NCBI GenBank assembly: GCA_903632075.3
Contig: CAHIKZ030000027.1
Location: 1,876,501 to 1,940,500 of the forward strand
Direction of reading: 5' to 3'
Origin: Acanthosepion pharaonis
Lineage: Eukaryota; Mollusca; Cephalopoda; Sepiida; Sepiidae
DNA length: 64,000 nucleotides
Part shown: positions 34,979-48,199 of the stretch, one piece after another
Numbering within the stretch: position 1 is the first letter of the stretch
Layout: the number at the start of each line of letters is the position of its first letter
Position numbers and translations under genes: made by a program
Notes under the pieces: model-generated
What the model saw: the letters and a program-made list of their open reading frames with translations, nothing else
What the model was told of the DNA's origin: nothing
Databases searched by the model: none

Positions 34979-34984
<6 letters not shown>

Positions 34985-35025
<41 letters not shown>
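34985..35025. repeat. (AT)n microsatellite
   Basis: About 40 bp of AT dinucleotides adjoining the hammerhead-like unit. Confidence 0.95.
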
Positions 35026-35027
<2 letters not shown>

Positions 35028-35387
35028 TTAAAAGTATTTTATGGTACAAAACTTAACAATAGCTAGGAAAAAGCAAACTTTATATGGCATTTTAAAAAGC
35101 TAAAAAGAACAACTGGTTTGGTACCAGCCTTATCAAGTTTATTTTTCTGGGATAAAAAAATATATAAGCGTGTAAATTAAATTAATATAATGAATGGAAG
35201 GGAAAAATGAATTTCAAGAAACTAGAGTCCAATAACATTCATATGTCTCGTAATATTAAGTTTTATACTTTTATTTCGATCATTAAATTTTGTACCTACA
35301 TAAACATCTTTATATATATATGAAGAAAAATATATACGGAAAAAACAAAACAAAAATCCTTATATACGATTATGCTGTTTTAATGTT

Positions 35388-35439
35388 AATATGTCAACGT
35401 CTGACGTTTCGGTCTAATAAACCATCTTCAGGACATATT
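35388..35439 (-). ncRNA. Hammerhead-ribozyme-like motif, nearly complete (site C)
   Basis: On the minus strand: stem I AAUAUGUC pairing perfectly over 8 bp with GACAUAUU, core CUGAAGA, a 14-nt stem-loop II (GGUU/GACC with one wobble and one extra U at its base), GAAA, stem III ACGU/ACGU with a 3-nt CAG loop, and U at position 17. All three stems and both core boxes occur in type I order; cleavage would follow the base complementary to 35396. The extra U beside the core is the only departure. It lies between a short TA tract (35310-35321) and a Tc1 fragment. Confidence 0.65.
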
Positions 35440-35539
35440 CATAAATATAACATTATCAATACAACATGACAAAGACGATGTACATTAGAACAAGACTTAT
35501 CCAAACAATAACTGAAAGTTTTATAATATCAGCGCTTAT

Positions 35540-35934
<395 letters not shown>

Positions 35935-36189
35935 TTAGTTCATTTTGCTAATTTGTCAGTTTTTTACCTCTTGCTATGATGAAATTTTTCTTGCACGTAT
36001 ATCGATTACAGAATGTTCTATTTGTATTTTTAGGCTAAAAGTAACTACCGATAACATTACTGGAATATTCCACTAGACTATTAAAGCAATTAAATTTTTT
36101 ACAATATGAAATTTGCATTGTACAAATACTTTTCTCACCCATTAAAATAAATAATTGAATTTATTTCTATGAATGCTGATGCTCGAGAG

Positions 36190-36890
36190 CCTGCACGGCT
36201 ATATCAGATTGTGTTTCCAGACCGAAAGCTGCATAGGCATTCAATTATTGCTGCTGTTTTTCGTCGCGTTGCTGAGACATGATCCGTATCACTACAAACT
36301 ATGGATCGAGGAAGACCGTGATCTGCTCGTACGCTTGACTACGGAGAAAACATTCTACAGGCTGCCGGAGACGATCCAGGTATCGGCACACGTCAAGTGG
36401 CCCTAGCATATCGTGCATCTGATAGTACCGCATGCTTCTGCATCCATATGATTTGCAAAATGTACAGGGTGTTTCGCCATCTGATTACTCAACAAGGGAG
36501 AAGTTTTGCCAACGGTTTATTGCACAAACTGTTGATCCTTTGTTTTTCTCTTCAGACTTGTTTATTGGGCGAATCGGAATCCCCATTTTAAAAGACAGGC
36601 TGGACATCAGCATCAGTTTACGATTAATGTATAGGATGGAATTTTAGGTGATTGTCTGGTAGGTCTATATGTTCTAACACTTCTTACAGGAGCTGTCTAC
36701 AGGGACTTTATCTTGAACTCACTTCCAGACCTGCTAGAGGATGTACCCTTGCTAATACGAATCGCATGCGGTTCATGCATGATGGGGCTCCAGTATATTT
36801 TAGTCATATTGTTCGCGATACACTGGCTGACATCTACCATGAAAGATGGATAGGTAGGGGAGGAATGTTTCATGGCCTGCACGTTCTCAC
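36190..36890 (+). mobile_element. Tc1/mariner-superfamily transposase remnant
   Basis: Plus-strand frames together give FPDRKLHRHSIIAAVFRRVA, DRGRPRSART, then YPYDLQ-type LLHPYDLQNVQGVSPSDYST, REKFCQRF, DPLFFSSDLF and MRFMHDGAPVYFSHIVRDTL with DIYHERWIGRGG. This order is that of a transposase family common in insects and molluscs (YPYHLQRVQGL ... FMHDGAPAHFS ... RWIGRGGP). At least three frame changes and many stops; the final SPDLxPLD box is not seen. Confidence 0.8.
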
Positions 36891-37189
36891 GACCACAATA
36901 ACAGAATTAAAATATTGCGTATTTTTATTTTATTTTCATTTAGAAAGGAGATAATATTGCTCGTTTCCTTTTACGTTTATGATAATTTATGCCAAGTAAA
37001 ACATTAGTTTTTGGGTTTCAGCAGACCTTTGGTTTAGATGATTGTCAAGGAATAACTGCGATTAAATTTTGGTGGTGAAATTGAATTGTAACGAAATGAA
37101 AACGCCGTGAATCAGGATTCATCATTTTTTACAATATTTTTTTACCAAAACGACCCTTACGCTGACCCAAGTTTCTTTTTAATCTACCA

Positions 37190-38235
37190 TCACTGAGAAA
37201 AATATTCTTGATAAGTATGCTGTCAGAGCGTGAAATGAAAAACATCTACCTATGTTTAATAGTTTATGCAAATGTGTTCGATAATGTAAACCATAAAATC
37301 ATTTTGCACAATAAGGAAATGTAAATATATTAGAATACTCTGGAGTATTTCCTTGTAGCAAACTAGGAGCATACAGTGAGTTAATCATGTACTCCAAAAT
37401 AAAATAAAAAAGATAAAGGCAAGATAGAGATATGTTTCTCACCTGATTTATTTAACCTATAAGGCAAACAATGCAAAGAGAACTACAAAACTGACAAGGA
37501 TTTATTATTAGTACCTATAATGTTAACAAGAAAAGTGTGGATGTCGGCCGAGAAAGAAAACTGCGAGACAAGGCAGAGAAAGAAAGTATTAATAATTAAC
37601 TATAAGAAGATAGATTGCAGAGTCCTAAGTACCTGCATGAAGCCAGAACAGATTACGGAAAATATAGCACATCGGATAGCGAAAGTTGCATTCCGGAAAT
37701 GAAGCAAAATAAGAAGACAGAAAGATTTCGTTAGAAAAAAAAAAAAAACCCAAAACAGGGATAAACTGCAGTCATATTTGACTTATACAGCAGTGAATAC
37801 AGGACAATTTTCTCTCACATGAAGAAGTGATACGGAGTGATAGTTACGTGGTTCTATAGACAGAGACTGAGAATAACAAGGAGAGAGCATGTGAGAAACA
37901 AGGAAGTTTGAAAGAAAATGGGAACGCGTAATATAATTAAAATCAGAAGGAGAAAATTGAAATTTCTGGAATATAGCAAAGAAAGAAGGTTTGGAAAATT
38001 TAACAGTCACAGGACTAATTGAGACAAGGAAAGACAAGGGAAAACGTCCTAATTATTTTAATGCGAATGAACTGCAGAGGTGGGACAAGATGGATGGTAA
38101 AGAGTTTAACATTGCTCAGACGTACAAGAGACATGGCGATGCGAAAAGCCATTATCGTTCGCGCCTTGAAGGGACTGTCACGTAAAAGAATAACAATCTT
38201 GAAATTATTAAAAACATACCAGGCACATTTCAGAT
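37190..38235 (+). mobile_element. LINE fragment, reverse transcriptase with internal deletion
   Basis: Pieces in order: REMKNIYLCLIVYANVFDNV (motif A region), FSPDLFNL (motif B), INYKKIDCRV, then FYRQRLRIT, ENVLIILMRMNCRG/RPNYFNANELQRWDKMDGKE and FNIAQTYKRHGDAKS. These are the usual landmarks of one LINE class from motif A to the C-terminus. The YADD box region is missing and many stops interrupt it. Confidence 0.75.
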
Positions 38236-38239
38236 GATA

Positions 38240-40100
38240 GCAATCTTATTGCTTACATCTTCTTTAAACTAAAGTGTTTTGTATCTAATGTTCATTTTTT
38301 TCTGTTTTTAAAAATATTCTTTCCCGTTTAATGAAATTTGAGATGAGTTCGCTGAAGTGAAATATTTCGATGTGCCACACTTTAGAACATTCATGATGAG
38401 GTGTTCAAAGCTTCTAATTGATATTCATCCTTTTCCCTGGAGAAGAAAAATTCATAAATTAGTATCAGTCAACCAAAATCTGTATAAATGTTAAGTAGGT
38501 ATCTCTAAAGAAAAGTGATTCATAAGGTGTAAAATGAATTTTTAAAATTGAAAAATATTTCTTGAAACTTTTAATTTTAATTTCAAACTAGTGGATTAAA
38601 TTTAATATTTTCTATAATCAAAATAGTTTTCAGTATTTTAAATTTCAATTGATTCGAGTCATTTAAAAAAAATTGTAAACAAGACTGATTTAGCTATATT
38701 TAAAATTTTCTAAGCACAACGTAATTATCTTTATTAAAAAAAAAAAACTTTCAAAAGTAAAATATAGTTTTCTAAAATATTATTTAAGGAAGGTTACCTG
38801 ATGTTAAATTCAATTAATCTGATTCGAAACAAATATTCCTTACGTTTAGTTTAAAATATCGCAGAAAATCATTTTTGAAAACGGACGTGATTGTTTCCAT
38901 GAGGTGTTATAATAGACTTGATAGACTTATGTTTTGAATTTTTCTCAACGAGGGATATAGCTGTAAAAATTACTTGACAAATATAATGTGAGTGCCTTTA
39001 GATATACATATTTTTTAACGAATCAGTAATACTTTATGAAAATATTCTAAGTAAATATTTGCTATATACTATAGTATTATTACTTTTATTTTCTGATAAC
39101 GTCGTGTATGAACATACGTATTTACAAAAATCAGCATGATGAATTTTCAATTTATGATTAGTTAATATAATTTTTAAATTACAATATCACCTGGCCGGGA
39201 CAAATTAATACAGAATTTTAAAAGATTTAAAACTGTATAAATTAATCTAAATAAAATTCACAAAAATGAAAACAATTCTTGTAAAAATCCCTTCCTCACC
39301 GAAATATTTTTTCTTAAGACAGTAGTGTCCAACATATAACTTATTCATAAAAGCAATTTAAATTTAAATTGAAAGTTTTCCTAATTAAATAATATCTTAG
39401 TTTTATCGCAATATTTATTTTAAGATTCACTGCAGATATTCGGTAATTGGTGTTCCAAGTTTACAAAAACATTAATGATTTAAATTCTCCAAGGAATCCT
39501 CTGTGTTTTCGCGGCAAAAAACGCTAAAATTTTGTATACTAATATTTTTTTAACCCGTCGACGTTAGAAAAAAATTGCCAACATGACTAAAAAGGATAAA
39601 AAATATACTTTAATAATTAAAATATTTTTTGGTCTTTCCTCTTAATAATAACCTAAAGATTTTGAGAACAGAAATTAAGTTTGGTCCATTTTTTCATCAT
39701 GTATACTAATTTTTGCGAACCGTTGGAGGTATGTAATATTAATTCATTCAGCACATTTAATAAGATGCTATATAAACTGTCTTCCTCAATCTTTTGATAT
39801 TTGTTAATGTTTACGCTAATAAAAGAAACACCTCTGAGAGAAATTTGTAACTAATTGGTAATACAACGATTAAAATACTTTTGCAGATGATGCATTCGTC
39901 AAGTGATTCAGTATTCAAAGAGTTACCAATTATTGATGCCTTCTGTTAGATTTAGGCAAACTTCACAGACGTTAACCCAGCGACTATGTGACAATTTACA
40001 ATAATGATTTTTCTCGTTTAAAAAAACTTATCTTAATATGTAATATTTAATTTTCAAAATCCACAATATAATTATGAATGTAAAAATCTTTTGTTAGAAC
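38240..40100. other. No gene recognised, low-complexity AT-rich DNA
   Basis: Holds the second copy of the repeat from 3470-3610 (at 38395-38520). Otherwise only AT-rich sequence with A and T runs. Probably the 3' intergenic flank of SLC22 gene 2. Confidence 0.55.
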
Positions 40101-40144
40101 TGCCTTGGTAGTTTTTCTAATTCAGAGAAAATGCGTTTATCATG

Positions 40145-40375
40145 TAATCGGGTGTCTGTCGAACTCTCTGCTAGTAGAGAGGAACCCGGACGAAGCTCCG
40201 CCGAAGGGTAGGGTTTCGTTGGGGGAGGTTGACGGAACTGGCCCGCCTCGGCGGGTTTGGAGGGTTATTTATTTTTGGCTGGGCCTACGGGCTCAGAGAT
40301 ACCCACATTAAAAAGGCCTTGTGCCACATTCGATCCCCGTGGGTGGATTGATAAATACCATCATGTAATCGCCCA
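40145..40375 (+). repeat. GC-rich interspersed block, possibly SINE-like
   Basis: About 230 bp much richer in G and C than the flanks, with short hairpins (CTCTCTGCTAGTAGAGAG, CCCGCCTCGGCGGG) and ATTCGATCCCCGTGGG near 40328, which resembles a tRNA B box. It is bounded on both sides by the same words, TCATGTAATCG (about 40139 and 40363), which could be a target duplication of about 11 bp. No ORF of note. Confidence 0.45.
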
Positions 40376-40515
40376 TTTAACTATAGTTAGATGCCAGGAA
40401 ATTGAATGATTCTTGTCTTTCCAAAGGGTATTAGCACAAAGCGAACTGCCAGAATTCGAACAGGTTTTCCATTTGTTTTCTATGGTGATAATTTCATAAA
40501 ATAATCAAAATAATG

Positions 40516-40683
40516 TTACCTTCTAGAGAGAAATTTTTGCTTGAAAATATCATCAAAAGTATCCTCCATGGGTCTATTGTTGGTTTCAGGAAGGAAAAGG
40601 TATGATACAGCAGCTAAAATGCAAACAGTTCCCATCGTCAGGAGCGGTAAACTGTCACCCAATGTTCCATCTGCAAGGGTTTG
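40516..40683 (-). CDS. SLC22 gene 2, terminal exon
   Basis: A 168-nt exon after the TGCAAG acceptor, encoding QTLADGTLGDSLPLLTMGTV, the last transmembrane helix, and LPETNNRPMEDTFDDIFKQK, then FLSRR and TAA. It is the same length as gene 1's last exon; divergence is mainly in the last ten residues. Confidence 0.87.
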   Translation of the reverse strand, partial: QTLADGTLGDSLPLLTMGTVCILAAVSYLFLPETNNRPMEDTFDDIFKQKFLSRR

Positions 40684-41005
40684 CTTGCATTAAAAAGAGA
40701 AAGATAATATTGTTTAGTATTTCTTTGTATAAAAATATAATAATGTAAGAGGAAATGAAATGACGAAATTCTAGATTATTTTTATTTGAATTCTGAGCGT
40801 CAAAATTAAAATGAATCAAAACAAGGTCTACCTGGTGAAGTCTTCCTTTTTTCAATAAATAAAAACAGTAGTTATTTAGTTTTGTAAAAAATGAAAAATG
40901 TGCATTTCATTTACTGATCCAAACATACTTCGCTGATCCTGATATTATAACATCTCATTTATTCGAAATGAAAAAATGTTGCATTCTTTCAGTGAAAATT
41001 CTAAA

Positions 41006-41041
<36 letters not shown>

Positions 41042-44000
41042 TTTGAAAATGACGGAACGCGTTCTTTTAGAGGGGCCTTTTTCATCCAATACTTCTTCAG
41101 AAAGATTCGTTGGACTAACAGTACTGCGAAAGTGACAAAAAGTTACTGATGGTAGGTAAATGAGTAACAACAACTAAATTAAAATTATTAATAAAACGTC
41201 ACAAATCGGTTTAATATACCTTTTCAGTTTCGCCATTTTGATTATGATTGTTGCAAAGACATGTCTCTTTAAAAGAATGGTATATTTAAATTCTGTGATA
41301 TAAAATGTCTTATATATATATATATATATATTAATGCAGTACTCATCGTTAAAACGAATCGCGTTCTCTCAGTCACTGCTGTGTTTATCTAAAAATAAAT
41401 ACGATTAACTTTACCTCCACTGTACGCCAACGGCTTAGGGGTAGATTCTCCGACTGATGCCAATTCAGCCAGGTTTCGATCCTAGCTAGAGGCAACCGGA
41501 TGTCTATCCACACTGATGAGCTGTCATACAGTGAAACATTCTGTCTGTGGATGACAACATATATGATCATGCTATCGAGCCGATCATTTACGGTTGTCAT
41601 TTTTCGTCACAAGTCATTATTTGATCAAGAAATGAAGCATTTCAATTTCGTAGATACATTGTCGAACACACATCAAAACATTGAACAATTTGACTTACAC
41701 AAAGTTCATCTGGAACCTACATTCTTCACCTTGCCAATTTTCTTGTGATGACCCAATATTGTTGAAATGATGATCCACATTATCTGAAACATTTCTCTAA
41801 CACTTTGACATGGGTTTTGTTTGACTAGTCTCTTCAGATGTTGTCAATTGAAGATGGACGTCTTCTACAACCTTGATCTTCAAAACTCGTATCACCACTG
41901 AGAACTTCAGAAACCAATGTCGAATTGTTGGATCAGAAGGGGATTGATCACCCCCAATGTACTATTAGTGTTGGCATCAGTTTGAGAAACATTATGACAC
42001 AGTTTGAACTCATGGAAATAATAAACACATCTCTTCTTTTCTAATTCTCAAGATGAGGGGTATATGAAGTCTTAAGTTAAATTCTGAAAGATATTGATAT
42101 AAAATTAACGAAAAGGATATTGTAATCATGAGAAGCGACTAATATATTTTTGTAAACTATTACAATAATTTATTACAACACAAAATGTTTATTCTAAAAT
42201 CGTACATTATTTTCCAAACAACCTACTAGTAAAGCAGTCAAAGTAGTTGACTGTCTCAAAATATGTCAAAGAAAGAAAAACAAACATAAGCGAAACATTC
42301 TCACATAACATAAATTTGATTTTGTCATTTAATGTGGTAGAGTAATTGAGAAAAGGAGATGTTGAAAAATAAAAATGAAATAGATCAATGAGCATAAATA
42401 TCTGACGTAAATTGAACCAGATTTAATAAGACATGAACAACACTATTAACATTACTTTAACTTGGTTGTGTTCAACAAGTAGAAAATCCTAAGCAATCAC
42501 AAAAAATATGCTATTCTAAATTAGGCCCTTTCATGCGAGAGACATTTGCAAAATTCACAAACATTTTACCAGCCGTTCGAGGACAACTTCTCTTTCTTAA
42601 TACTCTAATAATGAAGAAAAGGAACTTCACAACAAATGATAAGGACAAATTTCTGTAGACAAATAGAACTGGTTTCCAAGGCAAAACATAATCTCATAAT
42701 ACATTTTGTAAGCCTACACGCGTGATGTACACCTGCAACAGTGAAAGAAAGCATGTTCAATAAACCCATCTGTAGTACTATAACGGAATCATTTTAATGA
42801 AGCAACTAGTACTGCCGTGAATTACTTCTACTACCCCAAAATGTGGCACAAATCATCAACCAAGTGAGAGATGCATCATCGTTATTGCGTCCTGTAAAAC
42901 TGGGTCGCCTGTTGTTCATGATGACGGTCGTCTTTGAGTATAGAATGCAGAGGTTAGCAGTGAATATTTTGAAAACAGTAGGAAAGCGTTGTTCAGGGTA
43001 GCAGTGGATATTTTGGTAAAAGTAGCAGAGCGTAGTTCGTCCTTCTGTTTCTCTTCGCCTGACAAGCTGGAACTAGACATTCGGGTAGGGTAGACAAAAT
43101 GGCCGCCTTTATACACGACGGATTGAATATTCTACGTCTTCTGATTGGTTAACCTTCCATTGGTGGACTATAAAGTGAGTCAAGTCATTTGGGCTAGCTC
43201 ACTAGTTACATAATGTATCCAAAAATTGTAACACCGCCAAGGGCGTAGATACCAAAAAACTCGCCTCGTCAGATCTTGTCCAACTGAACTTCGCAACCCC
43301 TGACTAGAACTTGATATATATTGCTCGTCAAATCTATAGAATGGTCTTCTTGGTGAAGGATACGTCTAGGTAATAAAACATAAACTTAGATCAACACATA
43401 CGAGCAACGAAGATCCTTGCTATAAAAGAAATTATTTAACTGCTGCGAGAAACCAATGCTAGGCTTTGGAAGGTGTCCAGTATATGTCCTATTTTCAAGA
43501 AAGTAGTTGTGCGTTCAACGCTGTCTACGTATAGACCCATAAATCCTCTGTGTGTCATTAGCTAACATTGTCAAGCTATAATCATCAATAAGGTTGTTAA
43601 TCACTGCAATTGGAACCACATTTTCAGCAACAAGCAGTACAGATTTCGATTGACTTGGTCCACTGCTAATATCCTAATTTTCATTACTCACAGAATCATT
43701 GAGACATACGACAACTAATACAGCTCAAGGACGGTCGCATTAGATATTACAAAGGCCTTTGACAAAGTGTAGCATAAAGGCTTACTATACAAGCTCACTC
43801 GCTATGGAATTACTGGACGATTCTTCTCAAATGATTATTTCTAACGAGTAGGTCCCTGAAGGTAGTTGTTAAAGGCTGTACATCCGAGATCGAAGCGATT
43901 AACGCAGACGTCCTCCAAGGATCGCTTCTCTTTTCAACCCTCTTTCTACTTTTCATAAATGATTATTCTCCGATCATTTGTGAATATATCTGCTGCTGAT

Positions 44001-47000
44001 ACAACGATATATTGGTACTGATGATACAACGATATATAGATGACCAGGGCATCGCTGCTGATCTCTCTGGCCTAGCTTTAACAGCTCCGTGACGATAAAA
44101 CTGACTAGTGACGTTCCATCATCACTGAACGGATGGTGGGTTTTCACCTATTTGGAAGAATGGTTGCTCTCTCCAGGAAGCCCTATGCATTGAGTATCTA
44201 TTTGAACTGAAACTCAACCCAGGAAATTGTACATCGCTAAAGATGTTGGAATGATTGTCTGACTCTTTATGCTATGCTCTAATTTTATAAGTGTCAGAAC
44301 AGGCTAAAAATGGGTTACTGTTGCATTTATGGGCAGGATTCGATCAGTATTCACTTTCATATCCTAAATCGTCTCTGCATCCTTGTGGGTAACGAATTAT
44401 CCTTCCACACTACAAACCTTTTCCCACAGACGAAACGGTGCAAGCCTCTCATTGCTCTATGACTATTTCTATGGAAAGTATTCAGGCAAACAACATTCTG
44501 CCATTTCTAACCTTCACGGGTTAAGACCCGCCATGTCACGCACATTAAAGCGAACTAGACTTTTCCCTTCGTATTCCATTGATGACAAGTAAGTTATGCT
44601 CGATACCTTCCCATGAACCTCTGCTATGTGGAACCGACTCCCGATTACTATAATCTTAACTAGTTCAAGTCTAGGGTTAACCATTATCTTCCCCAGCTAT
44701 ATTTTTCTTTATCATTTGCCCATCTAAGTTATACTGCAGATATCATAATACCGGAATTTATCCCTGATGTTCGAACTAGTCTTATATGTACACTGATTGT
44801 TGTGATAGGATATATATTAGGTAAAATAAATGACATAGTTGAAAAAAATCTGTAACGCGTTTCGTCCTCTGAAAGAACTTAATCAGACTAAAGTAAGATT
44901 TTGATAATTGACTTTTGTAGGAGCGTGAAGGAAGCATTGGTTAAAATAATAACCGATAGGAAAAGCTGAAGACGTGGAAAAAACAAATTTTACATTTTTT
45001 CACACGTGTCTGCACATGCAGTCTATATGTTCTCATTTTGTTTATGCTTTTGTTTTGATCCATTTTCATATTAAGTATCCCACACTGTGATACCAGATCT
45101 CTCATGAAAGGCGAAATGCTAGAACCTGGATCCAAATTTATCGAAGATGATCTCGAAATCAAATCACTTTCTATACATTTCGACTTAGTAATTTGTTTTC
45201 TCTTTTAATTAAAGCATCATTATTTAAATCGCCCATGACCAGACTCATTTCGATGAACGATTAATGTAATAGGTGTATTGTTTTGTAAAAGAACTCTGTT
45301 GAGTTCATATGATCTTTTATTTAAATTCCTTGAGGTTTCTCCTATGTATTTTTATGGCAAACATTACAAGATGTAGAGTAAATTCCAACTTCAATTTTTA
45401 TGATATTATTATTTGTATTAATCAGGTCTTTTATTGTTTTCGAATTATTTTTAAAAAGTTATGTTTAGAGGAAACTTTTTCAATTATAGTTGTGGTAGAG
45501 TACGTAGGTAGATTAATCTACATCATTTTGTTAGATTTGATTGATTTATTTACTCTTTTATTCTGAAGTAATTTATGAGCATTCCGTTTCGCGTTAAATA
45601 TGAAATAATTATGATATTGGGGAAGCGTAAAAGTATTTTCAATGTATTTTTCTTCAACACGTAAATATTGAGGTCTTAAAATTCTGAGAGATCTCTATCT
45701 ATAAAAGGCAGGATGTGTGTGTGTGTAACGAATGCACGGCCGCAATTTTCGACGTATTTGCACCAAAATTTACATGCACATACTCCAAGTTAGCGAAAAG
45801 GCCAAGACCGACTTTGACTTTTCCAATTCCGATCGATAGTGGAAATAATCGATTTTTTCATGCTTCTACGGCACTTTTCCTGTAGTTTGTGGCCGTTTTG
45901 TACTGGCCAGAGTGAGAGCCAATAGCTCGCTGCCACGAATAGGCAGGAAGATTCTATTGGCCAGCGTGAGAGCTAACAGCTGAATGTTAACTAGCATGCT
46001 AATATGAAACCTGATTTTCTCAACACCTTGCAGTCAGATCTTTTAAATAATAATTATCAAAATAATGTTTATTCTCGATAAGACGTTCTTTTCGCCATAT
46101 TGTTTTTTGGTTCCGAAATCTAATAGAAATCACCTGGAAGTTTGACTATAGCATAATGACACATTTTACATACCATCATTACAATGTATGGAGCTATGAC
46201 ACCACCGACTCGAGCAAAGGTAGACATGGCTCCCAGTGCTCCGTTTCTCACACAAGTGGGGTACAATTCACAGGTGTGCAGGTAGATGATCCCAAAAGCA
46301 CTCGTAACGAAGAGTCTGCTTAATATAGCCAATGTTGTTGTCATCCATTGTAAATCTGAATTAGAACATCAAAATAGCATTTACCAATTTAAACATATAT
46401 AGCAAACGTTTTCATAGGCAGTTTTGGTCAAAGAGGATGTGAAATCTGAAGAAAACTGAGGCTTTAGAAATATAGAATATGAGCCTGTATTAAGTAAGTA
46501 TATGTACGAAGTCTCATTAAAAAGTATTGGGACTGTTGCTATGATAACGGAGCTAAAGTAAGCAGAATAAAGCCGCTTAGCACTGATAGACCTTGAACTC
46601 TGTCTCTCATGCACACTAAGTTATAACGTCCTTACTCATTTTTGTTGTTTATAGCAGTGCTTGGAACGAGGTTGTATAGAGTATGGTCATCTCATTGCAC
46701 CATAGAGGTTCCATCACTGACTATGGCTTGTGCTGCCTTTTCTGGCCAAGAACAATATTCTCCAGGTTCGACAACCTTTATATTCCCCAGATCTCGGCCC
46801 TTGTGTCTTTTACCTCTCAAAAATTAAATCCCACTTGAATGGAACAAGATTTTAAGACATCGAGGGAATCCAAAAGATGTCCCAGGAATGATTCCATCGA
46901 CGTCAAATTGGATAAAGTATGTGTCTTCAGAAGGGGACTATTCTGAATGAGGATTAAATATCGAATTCATATGTGGTGTTGTTTTCCTTTTATAGCACCA

Positions 47001-48161
47001 GTTCCGTTACTTTTTGATCAGCCCTCGTATGTGTATAATTTGAAACACTTCAACAGTAATTCATTCGTTTTCACGGAAAAATCATTCAGTTAAAATTTTG
47101 AATACTGACTTCATTTTCTGAATTCTACCTAAGTAAGATTCCTTCAGAAAATGGTTAACTAAATCTTAGAGCGAAAAGAAAAATTAAAGCAGTTTTCTCT
47201 TACCATCTGAAGCGTACATAAGCGGAAACATTGCCACGATTCCGCAAATTCCTCCGATAAACATAAAAACAATATACAAGTTCCTTCTGCCAACTCGGTT
47301 CAATAAAGCCATACATATGATATACCCAGGGATTTCCACCAGAGCACCGAAGAAGAAATTCAGGAAGATGTTTCCACTGAGACGTTCGGTGTTAAGCAGC
47401 AATCCGTAATACACAAAACTCGATACACCCCTGCGGATATAGACAATAAAGTGGTAAATAAAAAATATCTTTATTAAAACTATTCACGTTCTGTTGCTCA
47501 GTAGCTTCAAATCGTGATAGATTTTGCGTCTGTTAAAGAAATAACGTGCGAAATCCTATCTTTATCAATAGATCCCAATGCCTCATTTGATGCAAAGTGT
47601 TTCCATCATTCGCCTAATTACTCTCAGGTTTTTCAAGTTCAGTTTAAGAGTCGTGCATTTCTCAGGATGAAAAACATAGAAACAACCAGTGCACGACTGC
47701 AAACAAAGCACACGCGATCTCTTTCTTTAAGAACGAATTGATTACCAAACTGTGACTGCTTTTGCGTAGTTTGGGTGGTAAACTCAGCAAGCGTCGTAAA
47801 TGTCAAGAAAGCAAGGATGATCATATGCACACTTATCAATATATATGGTTCAATGAATGTACATTTTTATTATGAAAAATCTTATACAATATTTTAATGT
47901 AAGTTTTAAAAGTACATAAACATTTTTCGAATAAAAACTGATATTAAAATTGCTATTCGTATGTAGGATTAAACGCCCAATTAAAAACGAAATTTTAATT
48001 ATTTAGAGCTGAATAAAAGTTAGTGCCAAATCAAGCCTTCCCTTTCGAGATAGGATAGTTTGATATGTTTTATTGAAGAAAAAGAACTGAGCAAATTTTA
48101 GTCTTTACCTAATTTAGACTTCAAGAAAACCGAATATTCATCTAGATCTATAAAAGGCAGG

Positions 48162-48199
<38 letters not shown>

